From assembly GCF_937616625.2 (NCBI RefSeq), contig NC_065572.1, positions 55,849,653-55,913,652 of the forward strand: a stretch of 64,000 bases of DNA. Direction: 5' to 3'. Below the pieces are notes generated by a model. That model worked only from the letters and a program-made list of their open reading frames with translations. It was not told where the DNA came from and searched no databases. Origin of the DNA: Mercurialis annua (Eukaryota; Streptophyta; Magnoliopsida; Malpighiales; Euphorbiaceae). Shown piece after piece: positions 41,331 to 57,541 of this stretch; the stretch's first letter is position 1, and each line of letters opens with the position of its first letter. A program made the position numbers and the translations under genes.

Positions 41331-42559
41331 TTAACTTTAAAAATACATACTAACTTCTGCTAATTTCCGCTAACAATTAATTTAAAATAAGTCAAACTTT
41401 AAATAAAAAAAGACAAAAAAATGAATCATAATAGAATTTATTGTCTTTGAAATATAACAATTATTAGTGAGCATTAAAAAGTTGATAAATAAAAATAAAT
41501 ACATTTAAAATATTAAATATTTTATTAATTTCTTTTTTAAAATAACCACTTGATCGAACAAAATAATTTATCAATCGACTCTAACTAATTAAAATATTTG
41601 ACCCATTGTGGTGAACCGACTATATTAAAAAGGTATTACAGTCGACATAATAATCTATACTATATATAAAAGCACGGATAGGACGGACAGACAAAATTAC
41701 TTAATAACCCTTTTAAATTTATTACTAAGGCATTATTTAATTAAAGGGTTTATGGTCATTTATTATTAAAATATCAATTATTTATATTAAATATAGTAAT
41801 TTAGATTTTGTTATTTAGTCAAACTAAAAGTTTGCTAAACCTTTTAATATGGAGATGTTTAACTATTTTTTCTATGCTTACCTACTTTTTCTATAAGTAA
41901 TATTTTTTATAAAATTACCGAAGAAAAGTAACTTGATTAAGGTATTCTCTTATAATCAACATTAACTCAGTAACGCTTACATGCATTCACATAAACTACA
42001 TATAAAAATCTATAGTTAGTTTACTACCAAAATTATGGAGAAAAAAAAATGCGTGGATCTACCTCATAACATGTTTTCCTCATAAATAGTGTTATATATG
42101 CAATCTAAACTTAAATTGCAATTAAAATTAAAACATTTATAGAGAAAATAGTTGCAGGGTCAATATATGCAATCTAAACTTAAATTGCAAATAAAATTAA
42201 AAAAATTTATAGGGAAAATAGTTGCAGGGCCAATATCAACTCAACTGTAAGGATCTCAAGCAATGGACAACTATTAAATATAATTGGAATTTTAATTCAT
42301 TTTATTTTGGTTATAAAATCTTTATTTTATTTTAATATTGATGTGGCAGCTAAACAATTTGAGAAAACTACACAAAAATTGAAAAAGCGGTACATTTTTA
42401 CTGAAATGTCCACCAACTCTAATCTTTTCTCTTGTAACCAATGTCTTTTACATTAAGTAGCTTATGTGGCACAAATATTACAATTTATAACCAATACACG
42501 AATAAATTCCAATTCACCGTATTCTTCACCAGATCATCTATTTTCACTGCTTTTTCTCA

Positions 42560-43135
42560 ATTCTATTACTTTTAGATGCATCATCGGGAGAGATCTTGCG
42601 GGATCCAGGTTTAAAGACCGAGACGATTCACGCGAGTGGCGCCCACCGGACTGATGATCGGCGTCGGGTGAAACGACGATGGAGATGAGACCGGCGGGAG
42701 AGAGAAGTTTCTTCAAATCGAAACCGTCAGCGAGTTCTGGTGTTGTTGGAGGTTGAGAAATTGACGAGAGGATTGTTACTGTTGATAAATGTTTCAGTTG
42801 TTGTAATTGTAGGAAAGTTTTTGATGTTTTATATGTTTAAAAATTATACTAGTAAAAGAGGTAGAAGATGAGGGAGATGGTTAGAAAAGCAATAAAGAGG
42901 ATTAGGGATTTATTATATTTATTTGAGGGTTGGGATTTTATGTGCATTCGAGGATGCAACTGTGTGCGATATGGTGGGAAGTAAGTCGTGGAAGGTCTGG
43001 ACTGAAGTGTTGAAGACATATCCATGGCTAAAATGGAATTGTTTTGGAGAAAATGAAGATGGATTCACTTTCACTTAGTTTCTAGCATGGACTCCTGGTC
43101 ATCTGGCCCCGTTCCTCTCGGGTTGATTAATGGTA
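42560..43135. other. GC-richer, gene-like segment inside Helitron E, unrecognised
   Basis: This piece is much less AT-rich than its surroundings. It includes 'gagagatcttgcgggatcc', a purine-rich stretch with 'gagatgagaccggcgggagag' and, near 42970-43075, a short open stretch that would read MVGSKSWKVWTEVLKTYP. No family was recognised. Helitrons often carry captured host gene fragments, which is the simplest reading. Confidence 0.4.
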
Positions 43136-44055
43136 GAGTTACTCATATAATAGTGTTTTTCTGATTGAGATTCAACAGTTGATCCCCTTTTTTGTGGGGA
43201 GCACAAGGTTGAATTATGCTTGCAACATTCTTTTATTGGCTACAGGTGATATATTTTCTTATTAGTTCGACTATAAATCAAAATCAATGATAATGTACAT
43301 CTGAGCATCGGTTGTTTCGTTACTAAAATTTTCATATCCATCGGTTTTCTTTCGACTTGTTAATGGAGCCGAATGAAGTTGAATTTAACTAATCGGTAAA
43401 TTTCAGTTTGGTGTAATTTGATTCTATTTAATCTGGTTCTGAGACGTCTAAAATGTATCAGAGATGTATCAGGAATGTATTTGAAATGTATGTGATATGT
43501 TTTCCAGATGTAATCGAACAATTTTTTAAATCTGATTTTATGCAAAATAAAAATTGTAAATTTGCTTCTATATTTTTGAATTTTAATATGTTTCATGTGG
43601 CTATTGTTGTTTTGAGACGTATCTAGACTGTTTTTGAGATTAACTTAAACTGGTGATAAATTTATTGAAAGCATTATAAAGTTAATGGTTAAATTTATTG
43701 TGTATACATTATTATACATATTAAATACATCCATGATATATACATCGTATATATACACCACCGACACGTTGTAGATAAATCGTCGACCATCATAAAATAC
43801 ACCATTAATACATTGTAGATACATGTCCTTTTTTTATTATTTCAACGAAATGAATTTCGTCGATACACCATTGATTATAATTTTTAGAACCCATCTCCAA
43901 CTCAGAATGATTATTTTCAACAAAATAATTTTCAAAATGACCGATACATGTGTGTATTAGTGGTATATAGATGGTACTTTTCCGACACGTAGCAGATACA
44001 TAGATGATACATGTTTAAATTTTTAAAATTATTTTAACGAAATAAATTTTAAAAG

Positions 44056-44330
44056 GGAAAAGGGTCATTTATGCCCTTAAGGTTTGGCTTTAGGATCAAA
44101 TAAGCCCTCAACGTACAAAAAGGTTCAATTATGCACCTAACGTCTTAGAAAATGAACAATCAGGCACCCGATTTGGACAACCAGACCCCTAACGTTTCAT
44201 TTATGCGTCACAATTAGGGGTCTGGTTGTCAACATTTTAAGACGTTAGAGGCATATTTGAACCTTTCCGGACGTTGAGGGCTTAGTTGATCCTGGAGATA
44301 AACCATAGGGGCATAAATGACCCTTTTCCC
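44056..44330. mobile_element. MULE-type MITE (275 bp)
   Basis: Ends GGGAAAAGGGTCATTTATGCC and its inverse. The flanks repeat ATTTTAAAA (44047-44055 and 44331-44339), a 9-bp target duplication. The arms are nearly complete inverted copies. It shares the 'ggggcataaatgaccc' style with the element upstream of SmB. Confidence 0.9.
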
Positions 44331-44351
44331 ATTTTAAAATGACTTATACAT

Positions 44352-44631
44352 TATCGATACATCGTAATACATTACCGATACATCATAACTACACCATCAA
44401 TACATCATAAATATAGATGAGAAAAATTAATAATAAAATTTTAGTATATTACCGATGTATCATCTATATCTTGCAATACACTTAAATACATGGCAGATAC
44501 ATCGTAATACATTATCGATACATCATAACTACACCATCAATACATCATAAATATAGATGAGAAAAATTAATAATAAAATTTTAGTATATTACCGATGTAT
44601 CTTCTATATCTTATATACACTTAAATACATG
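44352..44631. repeat. 140-bp tandem direct duplication
   Basis: Two units, about 44352-44491 and 44492-44631, are nearly identical; CATCATAACTACACCATCAA recurs at 44381 and 44521. Both are rich in GATACAT. Confidence 0.9.
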
Positions 44632-45089
44632 GCCGATACATCGCAAATATATTATATATAAAAACAATAAATTGAGCTAAAAAGCAAAACCTCGTGCAAG
44701 ATGGAAAAATAAAAGAACGGAGCAAACATCAAATTTTTAATAGGAAAACACGTGTTTTAAATACATATATTGAATACATATTAGAAGCAATTTATATATA
44801 TATAATAGATACGTATATTTTTAATCCATAATATAATATGTATACTTTTTTATAACATAATTTATGCATTTTTAAAGCATTTGATACATATATCTTTAAA
44901 TTTAAAATATATTATACATATACACATAAATAGTACATAAAATAATATATGTGTGTGTATATATATACACACATAAATTTATTTATTTATTTATATTTTT
45001 AAAAATATGAGAAAATGAACCAGTGACACATTTCAGATACATAGCAGATACATAGCTGATACATGTTTAAATTATTTTGACATGCTGAG

Positions 45090-45185
45090 ATTCGCTGACA
45101 CGTACTGACGCGTCACTGACGCGCGTGTCAGACGCGATTCTGACGCATGTCAGACGCGTTTTTGACCAGTTATGACACGTTTTTG
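45090..45185. repeat. Cluster of 'TGACGCG' direct and inverted copies
   Basis: CTGACGCG/CGCGTCAG-type motifs occur about seven times in both orientations (for example CTGACGCGCGTGTCAG at about 45116), a local GC-rich palindromic patch in AT-rich DNA. Confidence 0.7.
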
Positions 45186-46093
45186 ACCTTTTTTTTTGCT
45201 TTTTGTGTGTGCCATGTGTCTCCTATTTATTGGTTTGGTTAGAATATGTAAACTTTTATCTTTTTTTGGTATCAATGTAAATTATTAGGTTGGTGTGTAT
45301 TTTTGTTATTTTCTATTTAAATAGTAATATTTTTGTGGTTTTCTCAAACAATTTTGACTTATTTTTTGATTTATTACAGCTACATAATTGCATAATTGCT
45401 ATTTTTTAGTAGTTTTTTTTCTTCACAAATGATTGTAATCATTAGTTAATCTACCAATAAATATAAATTAAAAATACTCTTTCGCCCAAGACTCTAACTA
45501 AATAACTATTTTGATTTTCAGTATTCTGATGTACACAAAGATTAATTACTTTGTTGAATTATTATTATATAGCCAAATGATATTTTATATCCATAATTTT
45601 TACTATTTTATCAAATATATCCTTTATAAATAACTTATACATTTTGATAAGTCATTTTTATAAACTGGGACAAATACATTCAACCATCAATCTAAACTTA
45701 TTTTTAAGGATATAATTGTCATTTTAAATAATCAAAAAAAGTTCATAAGATATTTTTTAATCCACTAAAAAGTCTATTAATATTGATTAAAAATAAAACA
45801 TAATGATATAGTTATATTAAATTTAACCCAACTCACGAATATTTCTTAAATCAAACATGTCGGAAAACTGATTGGGATTATAAATTGCAAAAATAAGAAA
45901 GGTTTAGATTTATTTCGTAACGTTTTGAACGTTAGGATTAAATCGCTACAAAAGTGAAACAGTGAGATTTATTTTGTCAATATCCCATTAATTCATTTCT
46001 AACAAAAACTCTTAACTCATTTAATATAAATTGATACAATTAAAATAAATAAATAAATATGTAAATTGACGAGTCACGTTACTAGCTACGTGC

Positions 46094-47229
46094 ATAAAAG
46101 CGCGGATGGAAAAGAGACAGACACTTTTACGGTAATGCCTTTAATATATTAATATATTTTCGAATCCAACTAAAACTCTAACATGCCTATATTGTAGATT
46201 TTCTTAATAATAGTTAAAATATATTAATAGAAACTTATTTAATTTAAAAACAACCAAAACTCTATCTATTCTATACTATCGAAATTCTATCTTTTCTATA
46301 CTATGTATGACTACCTTTAAAAATAATTTAAAATTGTGGCACTGCATTAAAATACCCTAATATAAATTATTCATCTACATCAAATAGTAAGAAATCGAAA
46401 TTAAGAGTTCAGAACAAAACCACATTAGGCAACTTAAATTAGGACTCTTATGTTTGGTTCATGGAATGGAATAGTATGGAATAGAATAGCTATTCTATGA
46501 GGAATGTAATAGCTATTCTTTACTTTTTGAGAGGAGTAGTTATTCCATAAAATCATGGAATAGCAATTCCATGGAGTTACTATTCCATAAACCAAAGTGA
46601 GGAATAACTATTCAATACGGAATAGGTATTCTATTCCGGATCTATTCCATGAACCAAACATGGCCTAAATGTAATTAGGTATACTACAAAATAATAGTAC
46701 AAATAGACTATTTTAAAAAAAGTGATCAATCTTATTTATTTTTTATTTTTCTAACGTGACATTTGATTTTTATTTACCCTGTAGACAGAGTAATAATTTA
46801 GAGTAATAATTTCAAGTTACGGAAATTTCCAATCAAAATCACTTTCCAAATTCACTTATCCTTTATTTGGAATGAAAATCACTTTATATATATTTTTGTC
46901 CATCCTTATTATACTTGTCCATTTTAAAATTACTATGGAATACTACAATTTGAATTATGTTACACATTCTTTACTAAATTATCAACAAAATAAAATTTTA
47001 CATTTTTATTCAAATTAAATTTATTTTAATCAATTAATATAATAATATTTTTACAAATTTCAACTTACTTTTATAAAATAATATTTTTAAATATCTACGG
47101 AATAATGGATTAATATTCACATGCTATCAATTGAAATCAATAATGATAAATTTAAAAAAAAGTGTATATAAATTGATCAGTTACGAGTCACATTACGAGC
47201 CACGTGCGTAGCACGTAATGCGAATCTAG
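46094..47229 (+). mobile_element. Helitron F (about 1.1 kb)
   Basis: Begins ATAAAAGCGCGGATGG (the start of the 5' consensus is missing) directly after the broken hairpin of Helitron E. Ends with the hairpin CACGTGCGTAGCACGT (47201-47216) and CTAG (47226-47229) followed by T. It carries a Tourist-like MITE. Confidence 0.65.
46443..46673. mobile_element. Tourist-like MITE, near-complete palindrome
   Basis: 'ATGTTTGGTTCATGGAATGG' at the left and 'CTATTCCATGAACCAAACAT' at the right are inverse. The interior repeats 'ggaatagctattcc' in both directions. TTTGGTTC-type ends point to PIF/Harbinger Tourist elements; no exact target duplication could be fixed. Confidence 0.65.
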
Positions 47230-47433
47230 TTATATAAAATACCTACATTAGATTGCTTGTCTGATAAATATATTTTAAGCAATAGTAACATTATAATAAT
47301 AAACATTGTGTGTGCAACTATGCATTATCTTATATATATTTTTATCAATCATTATCTTATATAGATTTAGTAATTTTTATATATTATCGTACATTTATAT
47401 GGACAAAAATAAGGACTAGAACAAAAAAAACAA

Positions 47434-48037
47434 GGCTTAATTCCTTAAAAAAACCCCACCTTGTATTTTTTTTTCGTTTATACCCTGACCTTATAAAAAC
47501 ACCATTTGTACCCAATTTTGAGTTTTTATGTTTCATCTCTACCCAAAAGCATTAAATTGTACTCTTTTCATTTGAAAAAGAGTTTAAAACAATCCTTCAT
47601 TTTTAACTTATATACTAATTAGATATTAATGTTATTAATAATACAAAAATACCATCTTTTTCAAAAAATTAAAAATAATAATAATTTTTTTTAATTTTTT
47701 AAACAAATATTTCCGAATTTTTTTAATTTTTAAAAAAAATATTTCCGACAAAAAAACTAAAAATAATAATTAATTTTTTTTATTTTATAAAATTAAAAAT
47801 AATAATTAATTATTTGGATGTATTTGATTATTTTTTAAGTTTAAGGATTTATTTGTATATTTTAAAATAGAAAAAAGTATGTTTTAAACTTTTTTCCAAA
47901 TGAAAAGAGTACAATTTAATGCTTTTGGGTAGGGATGAAACATAAAAACCCAAAATTGGGTATAAATGGTGTTTTTACAAGGTCAGGGTATAAACGAAGA
48001 AAAAGTGCAAGGTGGGGTTTTTTTAAGAAATTAGGCC
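47434..48037. mobile_element. MULE-type MITE (604 bp)
   Basis: Starts GGCTTAATTCCTTAAAAAAAC and ends with its inverse. The arms of about 170 bp share 'ccccaccttg', 'ataccctgacctt' and 'ctacccaaaagcattaaa' or complements. The flanks repeat AAAAAACAA (47425-47433 and 48038-48046), 9 bp. Open frames 47310-47555 and 47935-48189 are the arms read through. Confidence 0.9.
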
Positions 48038-48046
48038 AAAAAACAA

Positions 48047-49908
48047 AGATCACAAAAACTATGTGGTTTCGTAGTTTAAACAACTACACACTTTATTTAA
48101 CTCTTCTTTATTCAACTAACTCTTATTTATATTGTAATCCTATTGAAATTAAACTCTTATTAATAATTTATTTTTTAAAAATTACTTAAATAAATTGATA
48201 ATTTATATCAATAATTATTTGTTAATAATAACTTTATGAAATTAAATAATTATTTAATCTAAATTTAAAAAAAAATTACCCAAAATACCATTTTTCTTGA
48301 AACAATTTCTTTTTTGCCATGTTATTTTTTAGCCTTTCATCTGTGCTAGAATTTGTTACTTTGATTTACTTTTCTATCATATTTTGTTTTGTCTTTTAGT
48401 TAATTTTGTATATTCTCAGTTGCCAACAACTGAGAAGGAAATCTTGCTGACATTAATAAAATCAAGTTTTACTAATGATCCATATAACAGCTTCACTGAG
48501 TGGAAATCTTTCAAATGTGAGTGGTGTTTTTTTGCAGTTCAATTGAGAGGATTGTTATGTGGAACAAGAAACTATCCAGGTTTAAAAATAAAAAAAAACA
48601 AACTGGATATAAACAATACTCTATTATAAAATAGTTTTAAAAGCTTAAAAAATATATTTCTTAATTGATTGAATTCACAATAATTGTAAATTGACAGAGA
48701 ATTGAATGCTGATTCGAGGTTTCATTTAAAAATAATTATGGATAAAAAAAGTAAATGTCTCTACTATATTAAATATGTTGATACACTGAAAAAACAAAAC
48801 AGAAAATAAATAAAAGATAAACAGTGATGATGGATAAACATTTTAAATTTTTTTAATAATATAAATAAAAATAAAATATAAAAATAAATAAAGATAAATA
48901 ATGTGTAATGTATTTTTATCCTCTTTTTTTGTTATTAGATTCCTTCAAATTGAATAAATTCGTAGATTTATTGATAATTTGAAGATGGTGTAATATTGGC
49001 GATAACTTTTACAATCAAGCGATATTTCATTGTGTTGGCATTTTATTTTAATTCTTTCAGTTTCTTTTAATCAAGAGTTAATATTGATCTGAATACTAGT
49101 TGATATGTTGGTAAGAGGCCGATTGATCCTTTTGATTATAAGATCCTGAATCATTTGTCGCAATAGATGATATGGTCAATTTTGTAGTTTTTTAATTGTT
49201 TATGATGGATACATTATGAAATCATTTTACTTATTCTTCAAGTTGATGTAAAATTGAAGATTTGCATCATTTTTTATTCACAGTAGTCTATAGCCAGTTC
49301 TAATTTGATATTTTATGGTATGTCAATTGTTGTTCTCCCATAATATATCTTCGGTTGATTCACAAATATATGCTTTCAATCCATAAATTTTCAACTAATA
49401 TGTATTAGTATACCAACTATTTGAAAATGAATAAAATTTCCGGTGTTATCCCATTTGTCATTGTGATAATACAAAAATTGGATTGTTATCCATTTGATTC
49501 AGCAAGATAAATATACATAGTCAAAATAAATATAAAATAAACGATGGTGTAGCATAAATTATTTTTAAAGTTTCTGCTTTATAATGTAAAAAAGATAAAC
49601 AATCATGATGCATAAATTTTTTTAAAATTTATGTTTTAGAATGTAACTAAAAATAAGTATAAAATAAACGAAAGATAAACAATCGTGTAACATATTTTTA
49701 TTTTAAAATTTTCAATTTTTAAAATGCAAAAACAAAAATAAACAAAAGATAAACGGAAAATAAATAAAAGATAAATGACGATGTTCCATAAAATATTTAT
49801 AAAATTTCTGTTTATAATGTAAAAAAATAATAAAATGAAGATAAACTGAAATAAACAATATTATAATAATAATAGTTTTAAAGTTTCAATTTTTTAACGT
49901 AAAGACAA
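48047..49908. repeat. AT-rich array with 'AAAATAAA...AAGATAAAC' units
   Basis: From about 48780, and most clearly 49520-49900, a loosely repeated block of roughly 80-110 bp alternates 'aaaagataaac-at-atg' with 'tttaaaatttctgttttataatgtaaa'. It continues to the right of the LINE fragment (50385-50540). A short open frame near 48384-48629 is weakly like an LRR N-terminus but is not called. Confidence 0.6.
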
Positions 49909-50389
49909 ATTATAGAATTATAGCGCAAGAGCAGCAGTTTTGTTTGAACTGCTCAGAGATTGAAACAGCATTTCATATTGTTGTTTTATGTCCGTTGGCT
50001 TGTGGTTTTTGGTCGAACCTTTTATACAAGATTGGTATTGTTGCTTGGACGATGCCGGATGATATTGCAAGTTTCTATTTTCAGTGGATGGACTTGGCGA
50101 AATCTGAATATAGAAATCTCTGGGCTACAATTTGGTTATTTGGTGTTTGGAAAATTTGAAAGGCAAGAAATAAGAGGGTGTTTCGAAATGAAGTTACAAG
50201 CTACAATGATTTGATTTTTCAATGTATTAATAAGGGGGTGATCCATTATAGATATCACCATCCGCATTTTTTATTTGGTGGTAACGATGTATTCCGATGC
50301 CTAGATTGCTTCACAAAGCTCTAGTGCTCGATTTTTTTTGCCTATCACATCTTGTGGTAAAGTTAATATAATCACCATTTATCCAAAAA
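49909..50389 (+). mobile_element. 5'-truncated LINE with zinc-binding reverse transcriptase tail
   Basis: An open stretch from about 49924 to the stop at 50322-50324 encodes the C-terminal end of a plant LINE-type ORF2. A zinc-binding motif CLNCSEIETAFHIVVLC (Cx2C...H...C) is followed by W-rich sequence WLFGVWKI. A TGA at 50158-50160 stands where the family usually has Trp (KIWKARNKR). An A-run ends the element. The flanks AACGTAAAGACAA (49896-49908) and AATGTAAAAACAA (50390-50402) look like a target duplication, but they also belong to the surrounding array. Confidence 0.75.
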
Positions 50390-50540
50390 AATGTAAAAAC
50401 AATAAACAAAAAATAAATAAAAAGAAGTAGTCTCATGTCATAAAGTAGTTTTATATTTTATATTTTACAATGTAAATAAAAATAAACTAAAAATAAACTA
50501 AAATAGACAATGAAAATAAACTAAAACAAATGTTAAATCT

Positions 50541-50802
50541 AATAGGCATACTTATTAAATAGGAATAATTACAAGAAAATTCTAAAACAGGTAAACCTTT
50601 TCATGGGGTACATTTTTTTTTGTTCCTTTTCGCGCGTGATGCAGTGCCATTCTTTCATTATCTTTATTTATTTATTATTCTTTCACTGTTCTTACTTTTT
50701 TTTTAAAGAAAATATAAAAAAAAATATTTTCTTTTAATAATATTTCCGTGAGTTATTTTATTTTTTAATAATTAAATTTTAACTTTAATTTTAATTTTTT
50801 TT
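50541..50802. other. AT-rich spacer, no feature seen
   Basis: Short stretch between the array and the hAT-like end; nothing supported. Confidence 0.5.
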
Positions 50803-50957
50803 AAACCGTCCTAAACCGGAACCGGAACCGTCCGATTCTAAACCGTCATGGAACCGTCTCTTAGGCGGTTTCAGGCCGGTTCCACTTTTTTTTGAACCGT
50901 GACCTGACAGTTTCGAACCGGAACTGCCGAATTATAAACTGTGGCCACCTCTAGTTA
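50803..50957. mobile_element. One terminus of a hAT-like element
   Basis: Dense 'aaccgg/ccggtt' and 'gaaccgt' motifs run up to GTGGCCACCTCTAGTT; read inversely this is TAGAGGTGGCCAC, like the ends of plant hAT elements. The other end is not found, so this is a fragment. Confidence 0.45.
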
Positions 50958-51242
50958 TTTGAGTAAAAAACCCAAAAGAATTCTATAATATTTGCTGACT
51001 TGGTGGTGGTCTTTATCAGCGTCATCAATATCCAACATTAACTAAAGTAAAGAAAGAAAAATATGATTCTCTTATTCTCGTTCCTTTAATTATGCTCACA
51101 ATCTATCAACATTTCCTTCTCTATGCCCTCTTAAATATCCAACCCCACCCCACCACCATTGTTGAGCACTATCTCCCACTCAACAAAATAAACATTTCAG
51201 TGGAGTTCTTTTTATGAATGAACTTTGGTGTTTTGCAGGAGG

Positions 51243-51350
51243 ATGGATAATTTGTTTAAGTTCAAACATATTCTTTGTTTGAATTTGAGGTTAGTGCTAA
51301 GGAATCACCTCATTATTCTTTGCTTCTGCTTCCTACTTCTTTACAGGTAA
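51243..51350 (+). other. Conserved 35-codon upstream ORF of GLR copy 2
   Basis: ATG at 51243 opens 35 codons (MDNLFKFKHILCLNL...) and ends at TAA 51348-51350, overlapping a CAG|GTAATT donor at 51346/51347. If the donor is used, the ORF has no stop in this exon and would run on into the next. The main start at 51586 has an in-frame TGA 12 bp upstream, so this is not an N-terminal extension. Confidence 0.55.
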
Positions 51351-51585
51351 TTTTAAAGTTTTTTTATTGTTGATTCAATTTGATGTTTTCAAGATTAAAA
51401 ATGTTTACTTTAGGATTGTTATGCACACTGCTACTTAGTGTTTGCTATATCTTCTCTATAGAGTTATTGTTATTATCGTTAAGAGATTGCTCATGAATCT
51501 GTGTCTCTGTTCATATTGAGCTGATGTATTTGTTCTGTCCAATTTTGCAAGTTAGGTAGCAAAATTTAGCAATTGAGGGAGTACC

Positions 51586-55926
<4,341 letters not shown>

Positions 55927-56228
55927 TGCTTCGCTTCATTAATAGACACGACTGCTTAGTATTGACAGTGTGTTACAGTCAGTTGCAGTTAGTTATAGTT
56001 TTGATGATATAACAGAGAGTTCAATACAAGTTAGTTTTTAATTAGCTGTCACTTCTGTTATAGATATCCAAAAATTAAGATGTATAAACAACAAAAGAAT
56101 CATTGTAGCCGTTATCGAAGAATTAATAATACAATTTAACTAGTACTACATGTCCGCATTTGTGCCGAATTCATTTAATATTTAGAATAAATAATGTATT
56201 TTTAAGAAAAAAAAGTCTAATACAGAGA

Positions 56229-56637
56229 ATGCAAAATGAAGAAATTTACAATCTGCAGTTAAATTTTGTTATTCTTGGCTTTCTTATTACGGCAACTAAT
56301 TCTTTTATAAGCCCTTATCATGGGAACACAACAACAAGTGTTTTATGCATTGAAAGTGAGAGGCAGGCCCTTCTCAAGTTCAAGCAAGATCTTACAGGTA
56401 CCGATACCCGACTAGTATCTTGGTCGAGTACGGAATTTATTATATGCGACAGTCTTGAGTAGCTCCGTAATCGGAAATTTGAGGGGTAGCATAAACCCTT
56501 CCTTGCTTGAGCTGAAGCATCTAAAACTGCAGGACTTAAGCTACAATCGGTTTGAAGGAAACTACAAAATCTACATACATCTAGATGAATTAGTACAATT
56601 GAATTACAGATTGAGTAGAATGAGAATTTTAAAATGA
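56229..56637 (+). pseudogene. Broken N-terminal fragment of an LRR receptor-like protein
   Basis: Starts with a signal-peptide-like stretch, then CIESERQALLKFKQDLTG and LVSWSS, the cap of EIX-type LRR receptor-like proteins. The frame ends at TAG 56460-56462. The next piece, in another frame from about 56455, reads NLRGSINPSLLELKHLKL and LSYNRFEGN, which is the first LRR of the same family. The CCxWxGVxC segment normally between them is missing, and the hundreds of residues of repeats, transmembrane segment and tail that should follow are absent. Confidence 0.75.
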
Positions 56638-57541
56638 AAACAACTTACTAACTCGTTATTTAAAATTTTGAACTGGATGTAATATCTAAATCAAGATTGT
56701 AATTCTCATTATGGACCTATAAATGTATTGTCTCTATACGTTTACATTGTGTTGCTTTTAATTCCAACAATGCACATTGATACATTTTCAGTTTTAGAAT
56801 TTACTTTTAGCTTTTTATTAAAAGCTAAATAAATCTTTGATAGCATGTCCTTAACTAATGGCCAAACAAATATTACAGAAAATATCAAATGTTTATCAAT
56901 TCCAGAGATAAATTACCATATTGTAAACTGCAGAAAATATTTAACGTAAAATTATTATTTTAATTTTAATTTTAGTCATTTTATTAAATATGTTTAAGAA
57001 AAAGAAATTAAATATTCTAATCCGTCAATTTTAATTAATACAATTACACCTATTTCAAAAAAACTTTATAAATTATGATTAGTTTTTTTTTATTTCATTA
57101 ATGTTTACTTCTATACAAATTAATCTTTTATATCAGTTTATGAAGCGTTCAATGGTTTAAAATGAAGATTATATGCCCATATAAGTTTACATTTAGAATT
57201 AGATATATTTATCATATTCGTAAAATTAATAGATCAAAATGTTCAAAATATTTTTTAGAAATATTTCTGACAAAATATTAAAATTTTGGATATAAAAAAT
57301 TATTTTATCAATCTTTAGGCAAAAGAGTATTATTTTATTATTAATATGAGAAGGGTCTATTGTGCAAAATGGAATAACAATTGGGGTCACCTCGATAATA
57401 TGCAAAAGTTAAGGTCTGAAAAAAATAAATAATAAACTGAAGAAAGCAAAAATTCGTTCCTTCAAACGATCTGTATAGTCCATTTTATTTTACTTAGAAG
57501 AAAAGAGACTGAATCTGCAGATCTAACCAAACAGAACAACA
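56638..57541. other. Intergenic DNA and epsilon-COP promoter region
   Basis: AT-rich, with no gene. It must hold the promoter of epsilon-COP; no confident TATA box was picked out. Confidence 0.5.

Larger units (their letters stand above)
41654..46093 (+). mobile_element. Helitron E (about 4.4 kb), fused to Helitron F
   Basis: Starts TCTATACTATATATAAAAG-CACGG after an A (41653). Its 3' end reads CACGTTACTAGCTACGTGC and breaks inside the hairpin where Helitron F begins. It holds a GC-richer segment without transposon features (42560-43135), many GATACAT motifs (43450-45070), a MULE MITE and a 140-bp tandem duplication. No Rep/helicase gene is seen. Boundaries of the 3' side are inferred. Confidence 0.6.

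Noticed and set aside
48384..48629. N-terminal LRR-like coding exon
   Set aside because: A stretch such as LLTLIKSSFTNDPYNSFTEW is only vaguely like an LRR cap, there are no following repeats, and the rest is AT-rich.
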